A stretch of DNA of 47,379 nt from an uncultured Acholeplasmatales bacterium (lineage in GTDB: Bacteria; Bacillota_I; Bacilli_A; Acholeplasmatales; Anaeroplasmataceae), in NCBI GenBank assembly GCA_944324795.1, contig CALUXR010000014.1, positions 1 through 47,379 on the forward strand, in the 5' to 3' direction. The position numbers and the translations under genes were made by a program. The notes beneath the pieces are model-generated. The model was not told the origin of the DNA and did not search any database. It saw nothing but the letters and a program-made list of their open reading frames with translations. Every line of letters begins with the position of its first letter. Within the stretch, counting starts at the first letter, position 1. Below, piece by piece: positions 19,644-29,111 of this stretch.

Positions 19644-20480
19644 CTAGAAACGGTAAACTTCTAATTCTTCTAAAGGTTTTTCCACTTCACCATCAATTTG
19701 TAAAATGTCATAATTACATTTAACTTTAAAAATTTGACCACCAATTATTTTTACCGCTTTTTTTGCTAAAATATGTTTACCAATAAATATTAGTGGGAAG
19801 ATTGTTAATAGTTTCTTAAAGCCAACATTATGAACAACTACAAATTCCAATTTATCATCTAAACGGCTTGATTTAGGACTAACTTTCATTCCACCACCAA
19901 AATATTTACCATTTTGAATAACAAAAAACCAAACATTATGAAATTCATAGTCTTTACCATCGATATTAATAGATAAGTCATAAGGTTTAAAATTAAAGAA
20001 AGCTTTAAAAGCTATTTTAAAATATGATTCTTTCTTACCAATTAAATAATTATACATTTGTTTATCGCATGTAAGAGCATCAATACCAACACCAACACCA
20101 TTTAAAAAATATTGATTACGACCGTTAATTTTCGCAAATGGTAAATTTTTAACATATTCAGTTATTTCAAATAATTTACCTTTTTTATCGCGAGCAAAAT
20201 CATTACCTCGACCTGCTTTATACATATAAATTTTATTATCTAATGATTGAAATTCTTTATTATTTACAACCTTATGTAAAGTACCATCGCCACCAGCAAT
20301 AATTATAACATCTTCTTTAACTACTTTAGCCCTTAAGGTAGCATAATCGCTAGCCTTAAGGGTTAATAAATTAATAAGTTTATGTTCAATTTTTTGTTTT
20401 TTTAATTTTCTAGAAAATTTAACTATTTTTTTAGCTGTTTTTCCAGAATTAGATTTAGGGTTATATAGTATATAATGCAT
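19644..20480 (-). CDS. Diacylglycerol/lipid kinase family protein
   Basis: ATP-dependent lipid kinase of the DagK/YegS superfamily, probably recycling diacylglycerol from lipoteichoic-acid or membrane turnover. The nucleotide site GGDGTLHKV is near residues 83-91 and GRGNDFAR near 110; the C-terminal beta domain has IDGEVEKP, as in this family. Length (278 aa) is slightly short. It starts 20 bases after the P-type ATPase gene, behind a GGGGG ribosome site. It may therefore be cotranscribed under the same Mn riboswitch. Exact substrate cannot be read from sequence. Confidence 0.83.
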   Translation of the reverse strand: MHYILYNPKSNSGKTAKKIVKFSRKLKKQKIEHKLINLLTLKASDYATLRAKVVKEDVIIIAGGDGTLHKVVNNKEFQSLDNKIYMYKAGRGNDFARDKKGKLFEITEYVKNLPFAKINGRNQYFLNGVGVGIDALTCDKQMYNYLIGKKESYFKIAFKAFFNFKPYDLSINIDGKDYEFHNVWFFVIQNGKYFGGGMKVSPKSSRLDDKLEFVVVHNVGFKKLLTIFPLIFIGKHILAKKAVKIIGGQIFKVKCNYDILQIDGEVEKPLEELEVYRF

Positions 20481-20500
20481 CTAATTCCCCCTTGATTTAA

Positions 20501-23101
20501 TTATTTTTTATTTGTAATAATTCTTCTAATTAATTTATAAATTTCCATAACAACAATTGTTGAAATAGCAAGCCCAAATACAATAGCTATTTCATTAATG
20601 CCTAAAGCTTTTAATTCAAATAAATCATTAATACCAGGTATATATAATACACATAATTGTAATGCTAAACCAATAATAAAAGCTATATTTAAAGTTTTAT
20701 TTTTAAAAGTAGATTTAGAAAAAATAGTATGTTCTGATTTAACGTTATAAGCATGGAATAATTCAGCTGTAGCTAATGTCATAAACGCCATTGTGTGACC
20801 TGAATTATCATCATGGAATAAGAAATGACCAATGAAATAAGCTATAACAGTAATTAAACCAATATATAAACCTTCAAAGAAAATATTAAAACCAATATGA
20901 CCTGCAAAGAATGACTCTTTCTTAGGACGTGGTTTATCCTTCATTACACTCTCTTCAGGTTCTTCCATACCTAAACCAAATGCTGGTAAACTATCTGTAA
21001 TTAAATTGATCCAAAGTAAATGCATAGCAAGTAAAGGTACACCTAAATTAGGGACAAATAAACCTATAACACTAACTAAGAAAATAGTAATAACTTCACC
21101 AATATTACTAGATAATAAGAATCTAATACATTTTTTAATATTAGCATAAATTCCTCTACCTTGTTTTACAGATTCAACAATAGTTGAGAAATTATCATCA
21201 GTTAAAATCATATCTGCAGCTTGTTTAGCAACATCAGTACCTGTAATACCCATAGCGCAACCAATATCAGCTCTCTTTAAAGCTGGGGCATCATTTACAC
21301 CATCCCCTGTCATCGCAACGACCATATCGTTCTTTTGCCATGCATCAACAATTCTAACTTTATCTTTAGGGGCAACACGGGCAAATACGCGATAATCATC
21401 GATAGTTTTAGCTAATGTATCATCATCTATTAAGTCTAATTCCTGACTAGTAATAGCTTTTTTACCTTCTTCTAGGATACCAAGATCACGAGCTATAGCT
21501 TTAGCTGTTGTAATATGATCACCTGTTATCATAACTGTTTTAATACCAGCTTCTCTAGCAAGAGCGATACTACCTTTAACTTCTGGTCTAGCAGGGTCAA
21601 TCATACCAACTAAACCAACAAAAGTCATATCTTTTTCTAAATCTTCTTTTGCAGGTATTTCTTTAAATTCTTTAACCGCTAAAGCAAGTACACGTAAAGC
21701 ATTATTAGCCATTTCTTCATTCATTTTACGTGCTTTAGCTAATTCTTCACTACTATTTGTAGAAAGACCAATAACGATATCCGGACCACCCTTAGTGATA
21801 GCTAAATATTTATCTTTATATGGAATAACCGTAGTCATCATTTTTCTTTCACTATCAAAAGGTAAATCTAAAACTCTTTGCCATGAAGATATATCAGTAC
21901 CTATATTATTATTTACATCAAGTAAGGCAAGTTCTGTTGGGTCCCCAATTCTCTTATCTCCTTCAATTCTTGCATCACAGCATATAGCGAAATAAGCAAG
22001 CATTAAAGCTTCATCATCTTTAACTTCTTTTATATCTTTAAGTTCAGATTTATACATTTTTACAACAGTCATTTTATTTTGTGTTAAAGTACCTGTTTTA
22101 TCTGAACAAATTACATTAGTAGAACCAAGTGTTTCAACAGCTGGTAATTTTTTAACAATTGCATTATGTTTAACCATTTTTTGTACGCCTATTGATAAAA
22201 CAATTGTTACAACGGCAGCTAATCCTTCAGGAATAGCCGCAACAGCTAAGGCTACTGCAGTCTTAAAACTTTCAAGCCAAATTTCTCCAACATTTTGGCC
22301 TTCTTCTAAATTAAGATACCCACCGCCAACTTCAACAGCGAAAACGATAGCACAAATTATTAAACATAAGATTCCTATTATTTTACCAACTTGACTGATT
22401 TTAATTTGTAGTGGTGTAGCTTCTTTTTTACTTGTTTGAAGCATAGAAGCAATCTTACCAATCTCAGTCTTCATACCAGTAGCTACAACTATTGCTTTAC
22501 CTTTACCATTTGTAGCGAAAGTTGATGAAAATAACATATTTTTTTGATCACCTAAAGGCAAATCTCCTTCAGGTAATTCTTTATTATTTTTATTAACAGG
22601 TAAGCTTTCACCGGTTAAGCTAGACTCATCAACTTTAAGTTCGGTCGCTTCAATAATTCTTGAATCAGCCGGAATAAAATCACCAGCTTCAATATAAATG
22701 ATATCACCAACTACAATATCTTCTGAAGGGATGACTGTTATTTCCCCATTTCTTAAAACACGACAATTTGGTTGACTCATTTTCTTTAAAGCCTCTAATG
22801 ATTTTTCAGCCTTGTTTTCTTGGAAAACACCTAGAACAGCATTTAAAATAACAACGACAAAAATAATGATTGTTTCAATATATTCATGTGGGTCAACAAT
22901 AACTGAAACAATAGCCGCAATTATCAAAATAATAATTAAAACATCTTTAAATTGTTCTAAAAATTTTAATATTAGTGGTTGTTTTTTTCCTTCTTCTAAA
23001 GCATTTTTCCCATTTAATTCTCTACTCTTTTCAACTTCAGCATTCGATAAACCTTGAGCAGGATCAACATTATGTTCTTTTAAAACATCTTCTAATTTCA
23101 T
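20501..23101 (-). CDS. P2-type cation ATPase (Ca-ATPase-like), probably a Mn exporter
   Basis: Full-length P-type ATPase (866 aa) of the Ca/Mn (PMR1-like) subgroup. Landmarks: the actuator TGES (164-167), ion-binding PEGL (291-294) in the fourth span, the phosphorylated Asp334 in CSDKTGTLT, MITGDH, and the hinge MTGDGVNDAPALKRADIG; ten membrane spans in the usual two-plus-two-plus-six plan. By homology alone it would be called a calcium pump. The yybP-ykoY-type riboswitch in its leader responds to Mn2+ in characterised cases, so manganese export is the better inference. GGAGG precedes the ATG. The lipid kinase gene follows closely. Confidence 0.92.
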   Translation of the reverse strand: MKLEDVLKEHNVDPAQGLSNAEVEKSRELNGKNALEEGKKQPLILKFLEQFKDVLIIILIIAAIVSVIVDPHEYIETIIIFVVVILNAVLGVFQENKAEKSLEALKKMSQPNCRVLRNGEITVIPSEDIVVGDIIYIEAGDFIPADSRIIEATELKVDESSLTGESLPVNKNNKELPEGDLPLGDQKNMLFSSTFATNGKGKAIVVATGMKTEIGKIASMLQTSKKEATPLQIKISQVGKIIGILCLIICAIVFAVEVGGGYLNLEEGQNVGEIWLESFKTAVALAVAAIPEGLAAVVTIVLSIGVQKMVKHNAIVKKLPAVETLGSTNVICSDKTGTLTQNKMTVVKMYKSELKDIKEVKDDEALMLAYFAICCDARIEGDKRIGDPTELALLDVNNNIGTDISSWQRVLDLPFDSERKMMTTVIPYKDKYLAITKGGPDIVIGLSTNSSEELAKARKMNEEMANNALRVLALAVKEFKEIPAKEDLEKDMTFVGLVGMIDPARPEVKGSIALAREAGIKTVMITGDHITTAKAIARDLGILEEGKKAITSQELDLIDDDTLAKTIDDYRVFARVAPKDKVRIVDAWQKNDMVVAMTGDGVNDAPALKRADIGCAMGITGTDVAKQAADMILTDDNFSTIVESVKQGRGIYANIKKCIRFLLSSNIGEVITIFLVSVIGLFVPNLGVPLLAMHLLWINLITDSLPAFGLGMEEPEESVMKDKPRPKKESFFAGHIGFNIFFEGLYIGLITVIAYFIGHFLFHDDNSGHTMAFMTLATAELFHAYNVKSEHTIFSKSTFKNKTLNIAFIIGLALQLCVLYIPGINDLFELKALGINEIAIVFGLAISTIVVMEIYKLIRRIITNKK

Positions 23102-23111
23102 ATTTCCTCCA

Positions 23112-23240
23112 TTTTAAAAAAGAGACCTCTATTCCATTTAAGAATAAAGGTCTTGCAAATCATAATGATCATTATATCCGGATAATAAATCGGGATGTCG
23201 AATATAATTACTTATTCAAGTACGCTACTCCCCTTTAATA
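23112..23240 (-). ncRNA. yybP-ykoY (manganese) riboswitch with terminator
   Basis: The minus-strand leader starts with AAAGGGGAGTAGC (rc of 23224-23236), contains UUCGACA and CCGG elements, and ends GCAAGACCTTT, the hallmark boundaries of the yybP-ykoY aptamer. The closing helix pairs AAAGG with CCTTT. The 3' side of that helix is also the 5' arm of a 12-bp terminator stem (23123-23134 with 23142-23153) with a T-run, so aptamer and terminator compete. Known members turn genes on when Mn2+ binds. It sits 12 bases ahead of the ATPase start. Confidence 0.85.
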
Positions 23241-23281
23241 ATATAAAGGCCTATTTAATTTCGTTGTAAAACAACATTTAA

Positions 23282-23310
23282 ATTCTATAAGATTTTTAAT
23301 ATAAAGTCAA
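23282..23310 (-). promoter_or_regulatory. Promoter of the riboswitch-ATPase transcript
   Basis: Minus strand TTGACT (23305-23310), 17-base spacer, TAGAAT (23282-23287); the predicted RNA start lies about 40 bases before the aptamer. Confidence 0.65.
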
Positions 23311-23338
23311 GTTTGACCCCCATATTTTATAATAATTT

Positions 23339-24901
23339 TTAATCATATATGATAAATGCAATATCTTTACTTAAATCTAATAAATAACCACAAACATACC
23401 AATTCACATATCTAGAACCACTTTGACTAGCTAATATAGCATGCCTTGTAACTACAATATCCCCACAACCATTACATATTCCTCTATGACTTTTAGAATC
23501 TATAGATGTATATAAATAATTGTGTATGTGTGGTTTATTACCTTTTAATTTAATATTATTTAATACTACTCTACCCTTATTTCTGTCTATTTGAACAATT
23601 GTATTACATTTAACATATATCCTAAATCTATTTATTTCTTTAGGAAATATTATTTTATAATGAGCTAAATTATCTTTATTATTATTTAATTTTTGATAAT
23701 CATAAGTCATATGTCTAATATAACTATTATCATAATATTCAACACTAATTATATCATTTAAACTAAATCCTTCTAAACCACTCCATAAGCCCATATCAAA
23801 TTCAATAGCTCTAATATCATCATCTAAAATAAACTCTAAATAAGCCTCTTCAGCCCCACTTCTATTAGCTGATAAAACTAAATATTGTTGTTCAATATAA
23901 CTACATCTTAATCTTTTAGTGTTAAATACATAGCCAGAACTAGTAGTTACACCTTCTTCAATTTCATCATAAAAATATTGTCCTTGATTAGTACTATGAT
24001 TTATAAATTCATCGCTAAAATCACTAGCTATAATCATTTCCTCATTATCATATAATATATCATAGCATACTATTCCACATTGTATCTCTTTTAATATATC
24101 AGCATCACAATATAAACCATCACCATAACTTACATTTGTATGACATAATAAAAATGTTTTATCTAATCTTTCTTTTGTTTCTTTATGATATAAAACATAA
24201 TCAACATAACCATAACAAACAAAATAATGTTCAGAAAAATATTTACTATTAATAAAACCAGCATATATTGTTACAGGTAAGCCATTATTTATACTTTCTT
24301 TTAAATATTCTATCTCAGAATTATTATTCATATTTAAATGATTAGTAGCTTTTGTTTTACCACTCAAATTAAACTCATCTAATAATTTGTTAAAATATTT
24401 TTCGTAGGTTCCCGGCAGTATTAACGTTCCTTTTTCACCTGATAGTCCAACTTCAATTGTTGGCACTTCATTAAATATTTTAGTTGCAAAATTAATTCTT
24501 ACATTCGGATCATTAGGATTAGATATTATTTCATTATGTCCTAAAACAGTAGATAAATAATTAAATATACCAATCATCGCAATTGGGCCACATCCACCAT
24601 AAGTACTTTCACTACTACTATTACTTAAAGCTTCAAGTATTTCATCCTTTTTAAATCTATCACTAGCAGCAACATTTATGTTAATAGGATTTTGCCCAGT
24701 AATTTGTTTTACTTCAATTTCACTTTTTTAGTGAAAACATCATAATCACCATATTCATTCTCAAGAATAATATCAACTTTGTCATTCCCATCATAATACC
24801 TATCTGATGATTTTGTTGATATATTTGTTTTATTATCAGTAAAAGAACATAAATTATAAACTTAATATAATTAACATCATTAAAAATAAACTTTTTCTCA
24901 T
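23339..24901 (-). pseudogene. C39-like cysteine peptidase lipoprotein, two frameshifts in the N-terminal part
   Basis: The longest intact frame (412 codons from 24577, open to 24727) lacks a sensible start: upstream in the same frame stand residues STYGGCGPIAM, a C39-family active-site motif whose Cys lies just before the apparent ATG. The matching His is in SEHYFVCYGYVD and an Asn/Asp follows. Further upstream the coding continues in another frame (CSFTDNKTNIS...DVFTKK) and switches at a T6 run (24724-24729). A lipoprotein signal start MRKSLFLMMLIIL, identical to that of the next gene, begins at 24901 and hits a stop after 15 codons. Ancestrally this was a secreted lipoprotein peptidase. The C terminus has an H-Y...HR..C..CG pattern. 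It may be inactive, phase-variable or a sequencing error. Confidence 0.6.
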
Positions 24902-24904
24902 TTT

Positions 24905-25471
24905 TTAATCCTCTCTATCAAATCTTTCAGAACTTTTAATCCATATAAAATCATAACCCAAATCATCTAATATTGTTTTATTATGATATGTTTCATTTCT
25001 ATCAAATTGAAGGGATATATAACATTGATTGTCAGTAAACATAAGGCCACCTCTATCAAATTCATATGGAAAATTTTTATCACCAACATCTATGCATTCA
25101 ATTAATGTAAAATCAACTCGTTCTAATGTATCTTCTGTATAACCAATTAATATTTCTAAACTATAACATTTATTTTCCCCTCTATATGTCATATCTTTTA
25201 CTACATTTAAGAAATTTGCTTTATTATATTCTTCTTCAGTTATTTCTATTATAGTAGCTTTAATAATTAGATCAAATTCTTTTGGTTTTTCTTTTTTATC
25301 AAAATCAGATATCCACCATTCTCTTCTTTCTTCTTCTTTTTCATAAACAATTCCTGATATTTCTAAATTATCATAAACGCCTGCAACTATAGGTGGACCA
25401 TGTTTTGCAGATCTAGTACATGAAGTTAATAATAATATAATTAACATCATTAAAAATAAACTTTTTCTCAT
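24905..25471 (-). CDS. Lipoprotein, tandem paralogue 1
   Basis: A 188-residue secreted lipoprotein: signal MRKSLFLMMLIILLLTSC with lipobox Cys18. The mature part is acidic, with no family I recognise. It ends in a segment (DRNETYHNKTILDDL.YDFIWIKSSER) shared almost word for word with the next gene. GAGAGGA precedes the ATG. It lies 3 bases after the neighbouring paralogue and just before the broken peptidase lipoprotein, which shares its first 13 residues and ribosome site. The three genes are thus related by recent duplication of their 5' ends. Confidence 0.75.
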   Translation of the reverse strand: MRKSLFLMMLIILLLTSCTRSAKHGPPIVAGVYDNLEISGIVYEKEEERREWWISDFDKKEKPKEFDLIIKATIIEITEEEYNKANFLNVVKDMTYRGENKCYSLEILIGYTEDTLERVDFTLIECIDVGDKNFPYEFDRGGLMFTDNQCYISLQFDRNETYHNKTILDDLGYDFIWIKSSERFDRED

Positions 25472-25474
25472 TTT

Positions 25475-25837
25475 TTAATCCTCTCTATCCATTCTTTCAG
25501 AACTTTTAATCCATATAAAATCATATCTCAAATCATCTAATATTGTTTTATTATGATATGTTTCATTTCTATCATATGTAATATTCACATAAAAAGAATC
25601 TCCATTAAATAAAAGCATTCCTCTATCAAATTCATAATTGTATGCTCTTTGCCCATTTGAATTTGAATCTTCAAATAGAATATAATCAACTTGTTCTAAT
25701 GTATCTTCTGAATAACCAATTAATATTTCTAAACTATCATAAACACCCGCAACTATAGGCGGACCATGTTTAGGAGATCTTGTACATGAGGTTAATAATA
25801 AAATAATTAACATCATTAAAAATAAACTTTTTTTCAT
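25475..25837 (-). CDS. Lipoprotein, tandem paralogue 2 with internal deletion
   Basis: A 120-residue paralogue of the preceding entry with the same lipobox (LLTSC, Cys18). It lacks about 70 residues (36-105 of the longer protein). The junction lies where both parents read N/SLEI, and the DNA there carries the direct repeat ATATTTCTAAA, so a simple repeat-mediated deletion explains it. The C-terminal half is otherwise conserved, and the frame is open with a good signal peptide, so it may still be made. Function unknown. Confidence 0.7.
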   Translation of the reverse strand: MKKSLFLMMLIILLLTSCTRSPKHGPPIVAGVYDSLEILIGYSEDTLEQVDYILFEDSNSNGQRAYNYEFDRGMLLFNGDSFYVNITYDRNETYHNKTILDDLRYDFIWIKSSERMDRED

Positions 25838-25931
25838 TTTTTAATCCTTTCTATTAAATTATAGTTGGTAATAAATTGTGTAGATAGCGCTTTCATACTA
25901 TGATTTTAGCAATTTAATAGCTATTTGTCAA

Positions 25932-25964
25932 ATTAAAAAGGTTTAAACAAATTGTCTAAACCTT
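25932..25964 (-). terminator. Terminator after the HEPN-like gene
   Basis: Stem 25938-25945 with 25957-25964, 11-base loop, minus-strand T-rich tail. It closes the pyk transcript. Confidence 0.65.
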
Positions 25965-25970
25965 CAAATA

Positions 25971-27038
25971 TTATTTCTTAAAATTTTTAATAGGTAATGC
26001 ATAAGCATAAACTAAATCTGATTCACCTAGATCAGCTAGTTTAGCTATAACATCTAGATAATATAGAACTCTTTCATTATTTTTAGCTCTTTTAATGTAC
26101 CTATTTAAAGTTTCATTAAAATATGGGTGAGTCATATCACAAAGATAAATTCTATCATTATATAAATCTAAATTTTTTCTCATAAAACGATACATTAATT
26201 TAATAGTATCTCCATGACTTGTTTTTTGTAAATTTTTAGCACTAATTATATTATATAATTTAGCAAGTTGTAGGTAGATAACATCATCTTTTAAATCTTT
26301 TTTTATTACAAAATAACGAAAGTTTTCAATTTTTTTAATTAATTCATAACGCCAATTAAATCTATTATTTACTTCTTTTTGTCCATGTTTTTCTAAATAT
26401 TCACTATATAATCTATCTAAATCTAATAAATAATCTTCGTAAGGAAATTTTTTACAAATATTAGAAATTAAAGTTATTAAATGTTCATTGCCTATGCTTA
26501 AATTAGACATATTTAGTAATGCTTTTAATAAAGAATTAGTTTCAATATAATATGCTTCAACTAATGGTAATAACTCAACATCTTTTTCTATTATATCACT
26601 TTGTTTACATACTAAATAAGTAAATTTTGTATTAGTTACGCTATTTTTATCTAATATACAATATGCAGCTTCCCTAGATCTAGTATTTCTATTAGCAGGA
26701 TGACCTACTACATCATTTCTAATATGCTTTAAATTTCTTAAATCTTTATTTTGATTAATATTAATAAATTTTTTAGAACCACTAATTAGATAGGCTAGTT
26801 CATATAAACCATCAATTGAAACAAATAAACTTTGAAGCAAACCATATAAATGCATCAATTTTTCGGAAATTTCTTTTTTTTCATTTAAAGTTGATGAGAA
26901 ATATTTTTGAACTTCATTAGTAACCTCTAGAGCACATAAAGCCCCAACTACAGCATAGTCTTGTTTAGACATGTAGGCTTTTATATTAAATTTTTCAATC
27001 AACAGTTCATTTTCTTCAACTAATTTTTGTAAATCCAT
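25971..27038 (-). CDS. Uncharacterised helical protein with HEPN-like RNDVVGH motif
   Basis: A 355-residue soluble, mostly helical protein of no family I can name. In the N-terminal third, LRNLKHIRNDVVGHPANRN (100-118) contains R107-x5-H113, which fits the Rx4-6H signature of HEPN ribonucleases, set after helices as in that fold. The C-terminal two thirds are helical, with no motif recognised. It starts one base after the pyk stop, and I see no ribosome site in front of it, so translation probably depends on ribosomes finishing pyk. A terminator follows. A toxin role is possible, but no antitoxin neighbour is present; a HEPN fold without RNase activity is equally possible. Confidence 0.5.
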   Translation of the reverse strand: MDLQKLVEENELLIEKFNIKAYMSKQDYAVVGALCALEVTNEVQKYFSSTLNEKKEISEKLMHLYGLLQSLFVSIDGLYELAYLISGSKKFININQNKDLRNLKHIRNDVVGHPANRNTRSREAAYCILDKNSVTNTKFTYLVCKQSDIIEKDVELLPLVEAYYIETNSLLKALLNMSNLSIGNEHLITLISNICKKFPYEDYLLDLDRLYSEYLEKHGQKEVNNRFNWRYELIKKIENFRYFVIKKDLKDDVIYLQLAKLYNIISAKNLQKTSHGDTIKLMYRFMRKNLDLYNDRIYLCDMTHPYFNETLNRYIKRAKNNERVLYYLDVIAKLADLGESDLVYAYALPIKNFKK

Positions 27039-27039
27039 A

Positions 27040-28458
27040 TTAAATTATATGAAGTTTAAAAGTATCAGTACCATAATCGCCAAGTTTTGAACCAGCAGTA
27101 ATGATAACTTTGTCTCCTTTTTTAACTAAATTTGTTTTAACAGCTTTATCGATTGCATAAGCTAATAATTCATCAATAGAATCTTTTTCTTCACCATATA
27201 TTGGATGAACATTCCAAGCTAAATTTAATTGACGGCAAGCTTTTTCATTAACGCAAATGGCAATAATTGGACATTCAGGACGATATGCGGCTAAATTAAA
27301 GGCTGTTATACCATTGATTGTTACACAAATTATAGCTTTAGCATCTACTTGATATGCACTATTAACAGCAGCATTACATACAGCACTATTAAAGCTATCA
27401 CCTAAATCAAGAGCATTTTTATGATATCTTTCTTTCCAATTAATATTAGCTTCTGTAGCTTCAGCAATATCAGCCATTGCCGTTACAGCTTCAAGAGGAT
27501 ATTTACCAGCTGCTGATTCACCACTTAACATAATAGCAGTTGTTCTATCATAAATCGCATTAGCTACATCGCTAACTTCAGCTCTTGTAGGACGTGGATT
27601 TTGTTGCATTGAATCTAGCATTTGCGTTGCTGTAACTACAATCTTACCGGCTCTATAACATTTAGAAATAATTTCTTTTTGAATCCCTGGCAAAATCTTA
27701 AACGGTACTTCTACACCCATATCGCCACGCGCTACCATTACACCATCACTAGCTTCAATTATTTCATCCATTTTACTAATACCTTCTGTATTTTCTATTT
27801 TAGAAATAATTTTAATTTTATGTGATGTATCATATTTTTCTAATAATTCTCTTAAAGCTAAAACATCTTCTTTTCTTCTAACAAAAGAAGCTGCAATGTA
27901 ATCTACACATTGTTCAATACCAAAAATTATATCTGATCTATCAACTTCACTAATGTATGGCATATCAATTATAACATTAGGAATATTTATACTTTTATGA
28001 TTAGATAATGTACCATCATTTAAGACTTTAGTAATAACGTTTCTACCATCTATTTTTAAAACTTCAAAACTAATTTTACCATCATCAGCTAATATTTTAT
28101 CACCCTTTTTAACGAAGTCTGCTAAATTAGGATATGTTAAACCACAAATTGTTTCATCACCAAGCAAATCTTTATCTGGGGAAAATGTAAATTCATTCCC
28201 ACTTTTTAAACTAATTTTACCATTTTTAAAATCTCTAATTCTAATTTCAGGACCTTTTGTATCAAGTAATATAGGTAAAGCTACTCCAAGAGATTCTCTA
28301 ACTCTTTTTACTCTATCCATTCTTACTTTTTGTTCTTCATGAGTTCCATGAGAAAAATTTAGTCTCGCACAATCAAGACCATGCTTAATCATTTCACTAA
28401 TCATTTCATCAGAATCACAAGCAGGACCTAATGTACAAATAATTTTTGTCTTACGCAT
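27040..28458 (-). CDS. pyk: Pyruvate kinase
   Basis: Makes pyruvate and ATP from phosphoenolpyruvate and ADP at the end of glycolysis. It starts MRKTKIICTLGPACDS, has NFSHGTHEE, the catalytic lysine segment ISKIENTEG, MVARGDMGVE, TATQMLDSM and SGESAAGKYP. The length of 472 aa is the short form without the extra PEP-utiliser-like domain found on Bacillus enzymes. GAGGTG precedes the ATG. It is the first gene of a two-gene unit with the HEPN-like protein. Confidence 0.97.
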   Translation of the reverse strand: MRKTKIICTLGPACDSDEMISEMIKHGLDCARLNFSHGTHEEQKVRMDRVKRVRESLGVALPILLDTKGPEIRIRDFKNGKISLKSGNEFTFSPDKDLLGDETICGLTYPNLADFVKKGDKILADDGKISFEVLKIDGRNVITKVLNDGTLSNHKSINIPNVIIDMPYISEVDRSDIIFGIEQCVDYIAASFVRRKEDVLALRELLEKYDTSHKIKIISKIENTEGISKMDEIIEASDGVMVARGDMGVEVPFKILPGIQKEIISKCYRAGKIVVTATQMLDSMQQNPRPTRAEVSDVANAIYDRTTAIMLSGESAAGKYPLEAVTAMADIAEATEANINWKERYHKNALDLGDSFNSAVCNAAVNSAYQVDAKAIICVTINGITAFNLAAYRPECPIIAICVNEKACRQLNLAWNVHPIYGEEKDSIDELLAYAIDKAVKTNLVKKGDKVIITAGSKLGDYGTDTFKLHII

Positions 28459-28591
28459 AAATTAACACCTCTATAACATTTATAATAACTACCCTCAGTT
28501 ATCAATATAATAATATCATAAAACCGCTTCTAAAAAAAGTATAACTTATTGTTTTATTAAAAATAATCTATTAATTAAAATAAGAAAATGT

Positions 28592-28597
28592 TATAAT
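28592..28597 (+). promoter_or_regulatory. -10 box of tRNA-Thr
   Basis: TATAAT ends 8 bases before the mature tRNA; no good -35 box is seen. Confidence 0.5.
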
Positions 28598-28605
28598 TAA
28601 ATCAC

Positions 28606-28680
28606 GCCGTAATAGCACAGCGGTAGTGCAACGCTCTCGTAAAGCGTAGGTCGTAGGTTCAAATCCTATTTGCGGCACCA
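28606..28680 (+). tRNA. tRNA-Thr (anticodon CGU)
   Basis: A complete cloverleaf: acceptor GCCGTAA with TTGCGGC, D-arm GCAC/GTGC, anticodon stem ACGCT/AGCGT with loop CTCGTAA (anticodon CGU, reads ACG), 5-base variable loop, T-arm with TTCAAAT. CCA is encoded. It lies between divergent pyk and convergent trxA. Confidence 0.95.
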
Positions 28681-28692
28681 TATTATATATAA

Positions 28693-28713
28693 CTACCTAT
28701 TTATTAGGTTTTT
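28693..28713 (+). terminator. tRNA-Thr terminator
   Basis: Short hairpin ACCTA-TTTAT-TAGGT followed by T4, just after the tRNA. Confidence 0.5.
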
Positions 28714-28720
28714 AATAGTA

Positions 28721-28747
28721 AAAAAGCACCTGTTAAAGGTGCTTTTG
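28721..28747 (-). terminator. Terminator of trxA, usable on both strands
   Basis: GCACCT (28726-28731) pairs with AGGTGC (28737-28742), flanked by A5 and T4, so it can stop trxA on the minus strand and back up the tRNA terminator on the plus strand. Confidence 0.8.
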
Positions 28748-28748
28748 T

Positions 28749-29048
28749 CTATTTTAAATATTTTTCAAAATTAGCTTTAGGTTGATATCCAACTGTTTTA
28801 TCAACCAATTTACCTTCTTTAAAAATTAAAATTGTTGGGATTGACTGAATACCAAATGCTTGCGCTAATTCTTCTTCCTCATCAACATTAACTTTAGCTA
28901 CTCGATTAGGATAATCTTTTTCAAGTTCTTCCATAATTGGTGCTAACATTCGGCAAGGTCCACACCATGATGCCCAAAAATCAACTAAAACTTTTTCATT
29001 ACTATTAATAAAATCTTTAAAATTATCTTTTGTTAAATGTAATACCAT
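28749..29048 (-). CDS. trxA: Thioredoxin
   Basis: Protein disulfide reductase. The active site is WCGPC (residues 28-32, Cys29 and Cys32), preceded by FWAS; the cis-proline stands in IQSIPTILIF and the closing GYQPK segment is present. At 99 residues it is slightly short but complete. It is a single-gene unit with its own terminator and an AGGAGG-type ribosome site. Confidence 0.95.
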   Translation of the reverse strand: MVLHLTKDNFKDFINSNEKVLVDFWASWCGPCRMLAPIMEELEKDYPNRVAKVNVDEEEELAQAFGIQSIPTILIFKEGKLVDKTVGYQPKANFEKYLK

Positions 29049-29111
29049 AATATTTTTCCTCCTTTGTAGCTTTATTATAACTAATATTATTTTATTTGTC
29101 TAAAAATATGC

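Noticed and set aside
28459-28560. cre box upstream of pyk
   Set aside because: AAGCGGTTTTA near 28525 has only part of the consensus.
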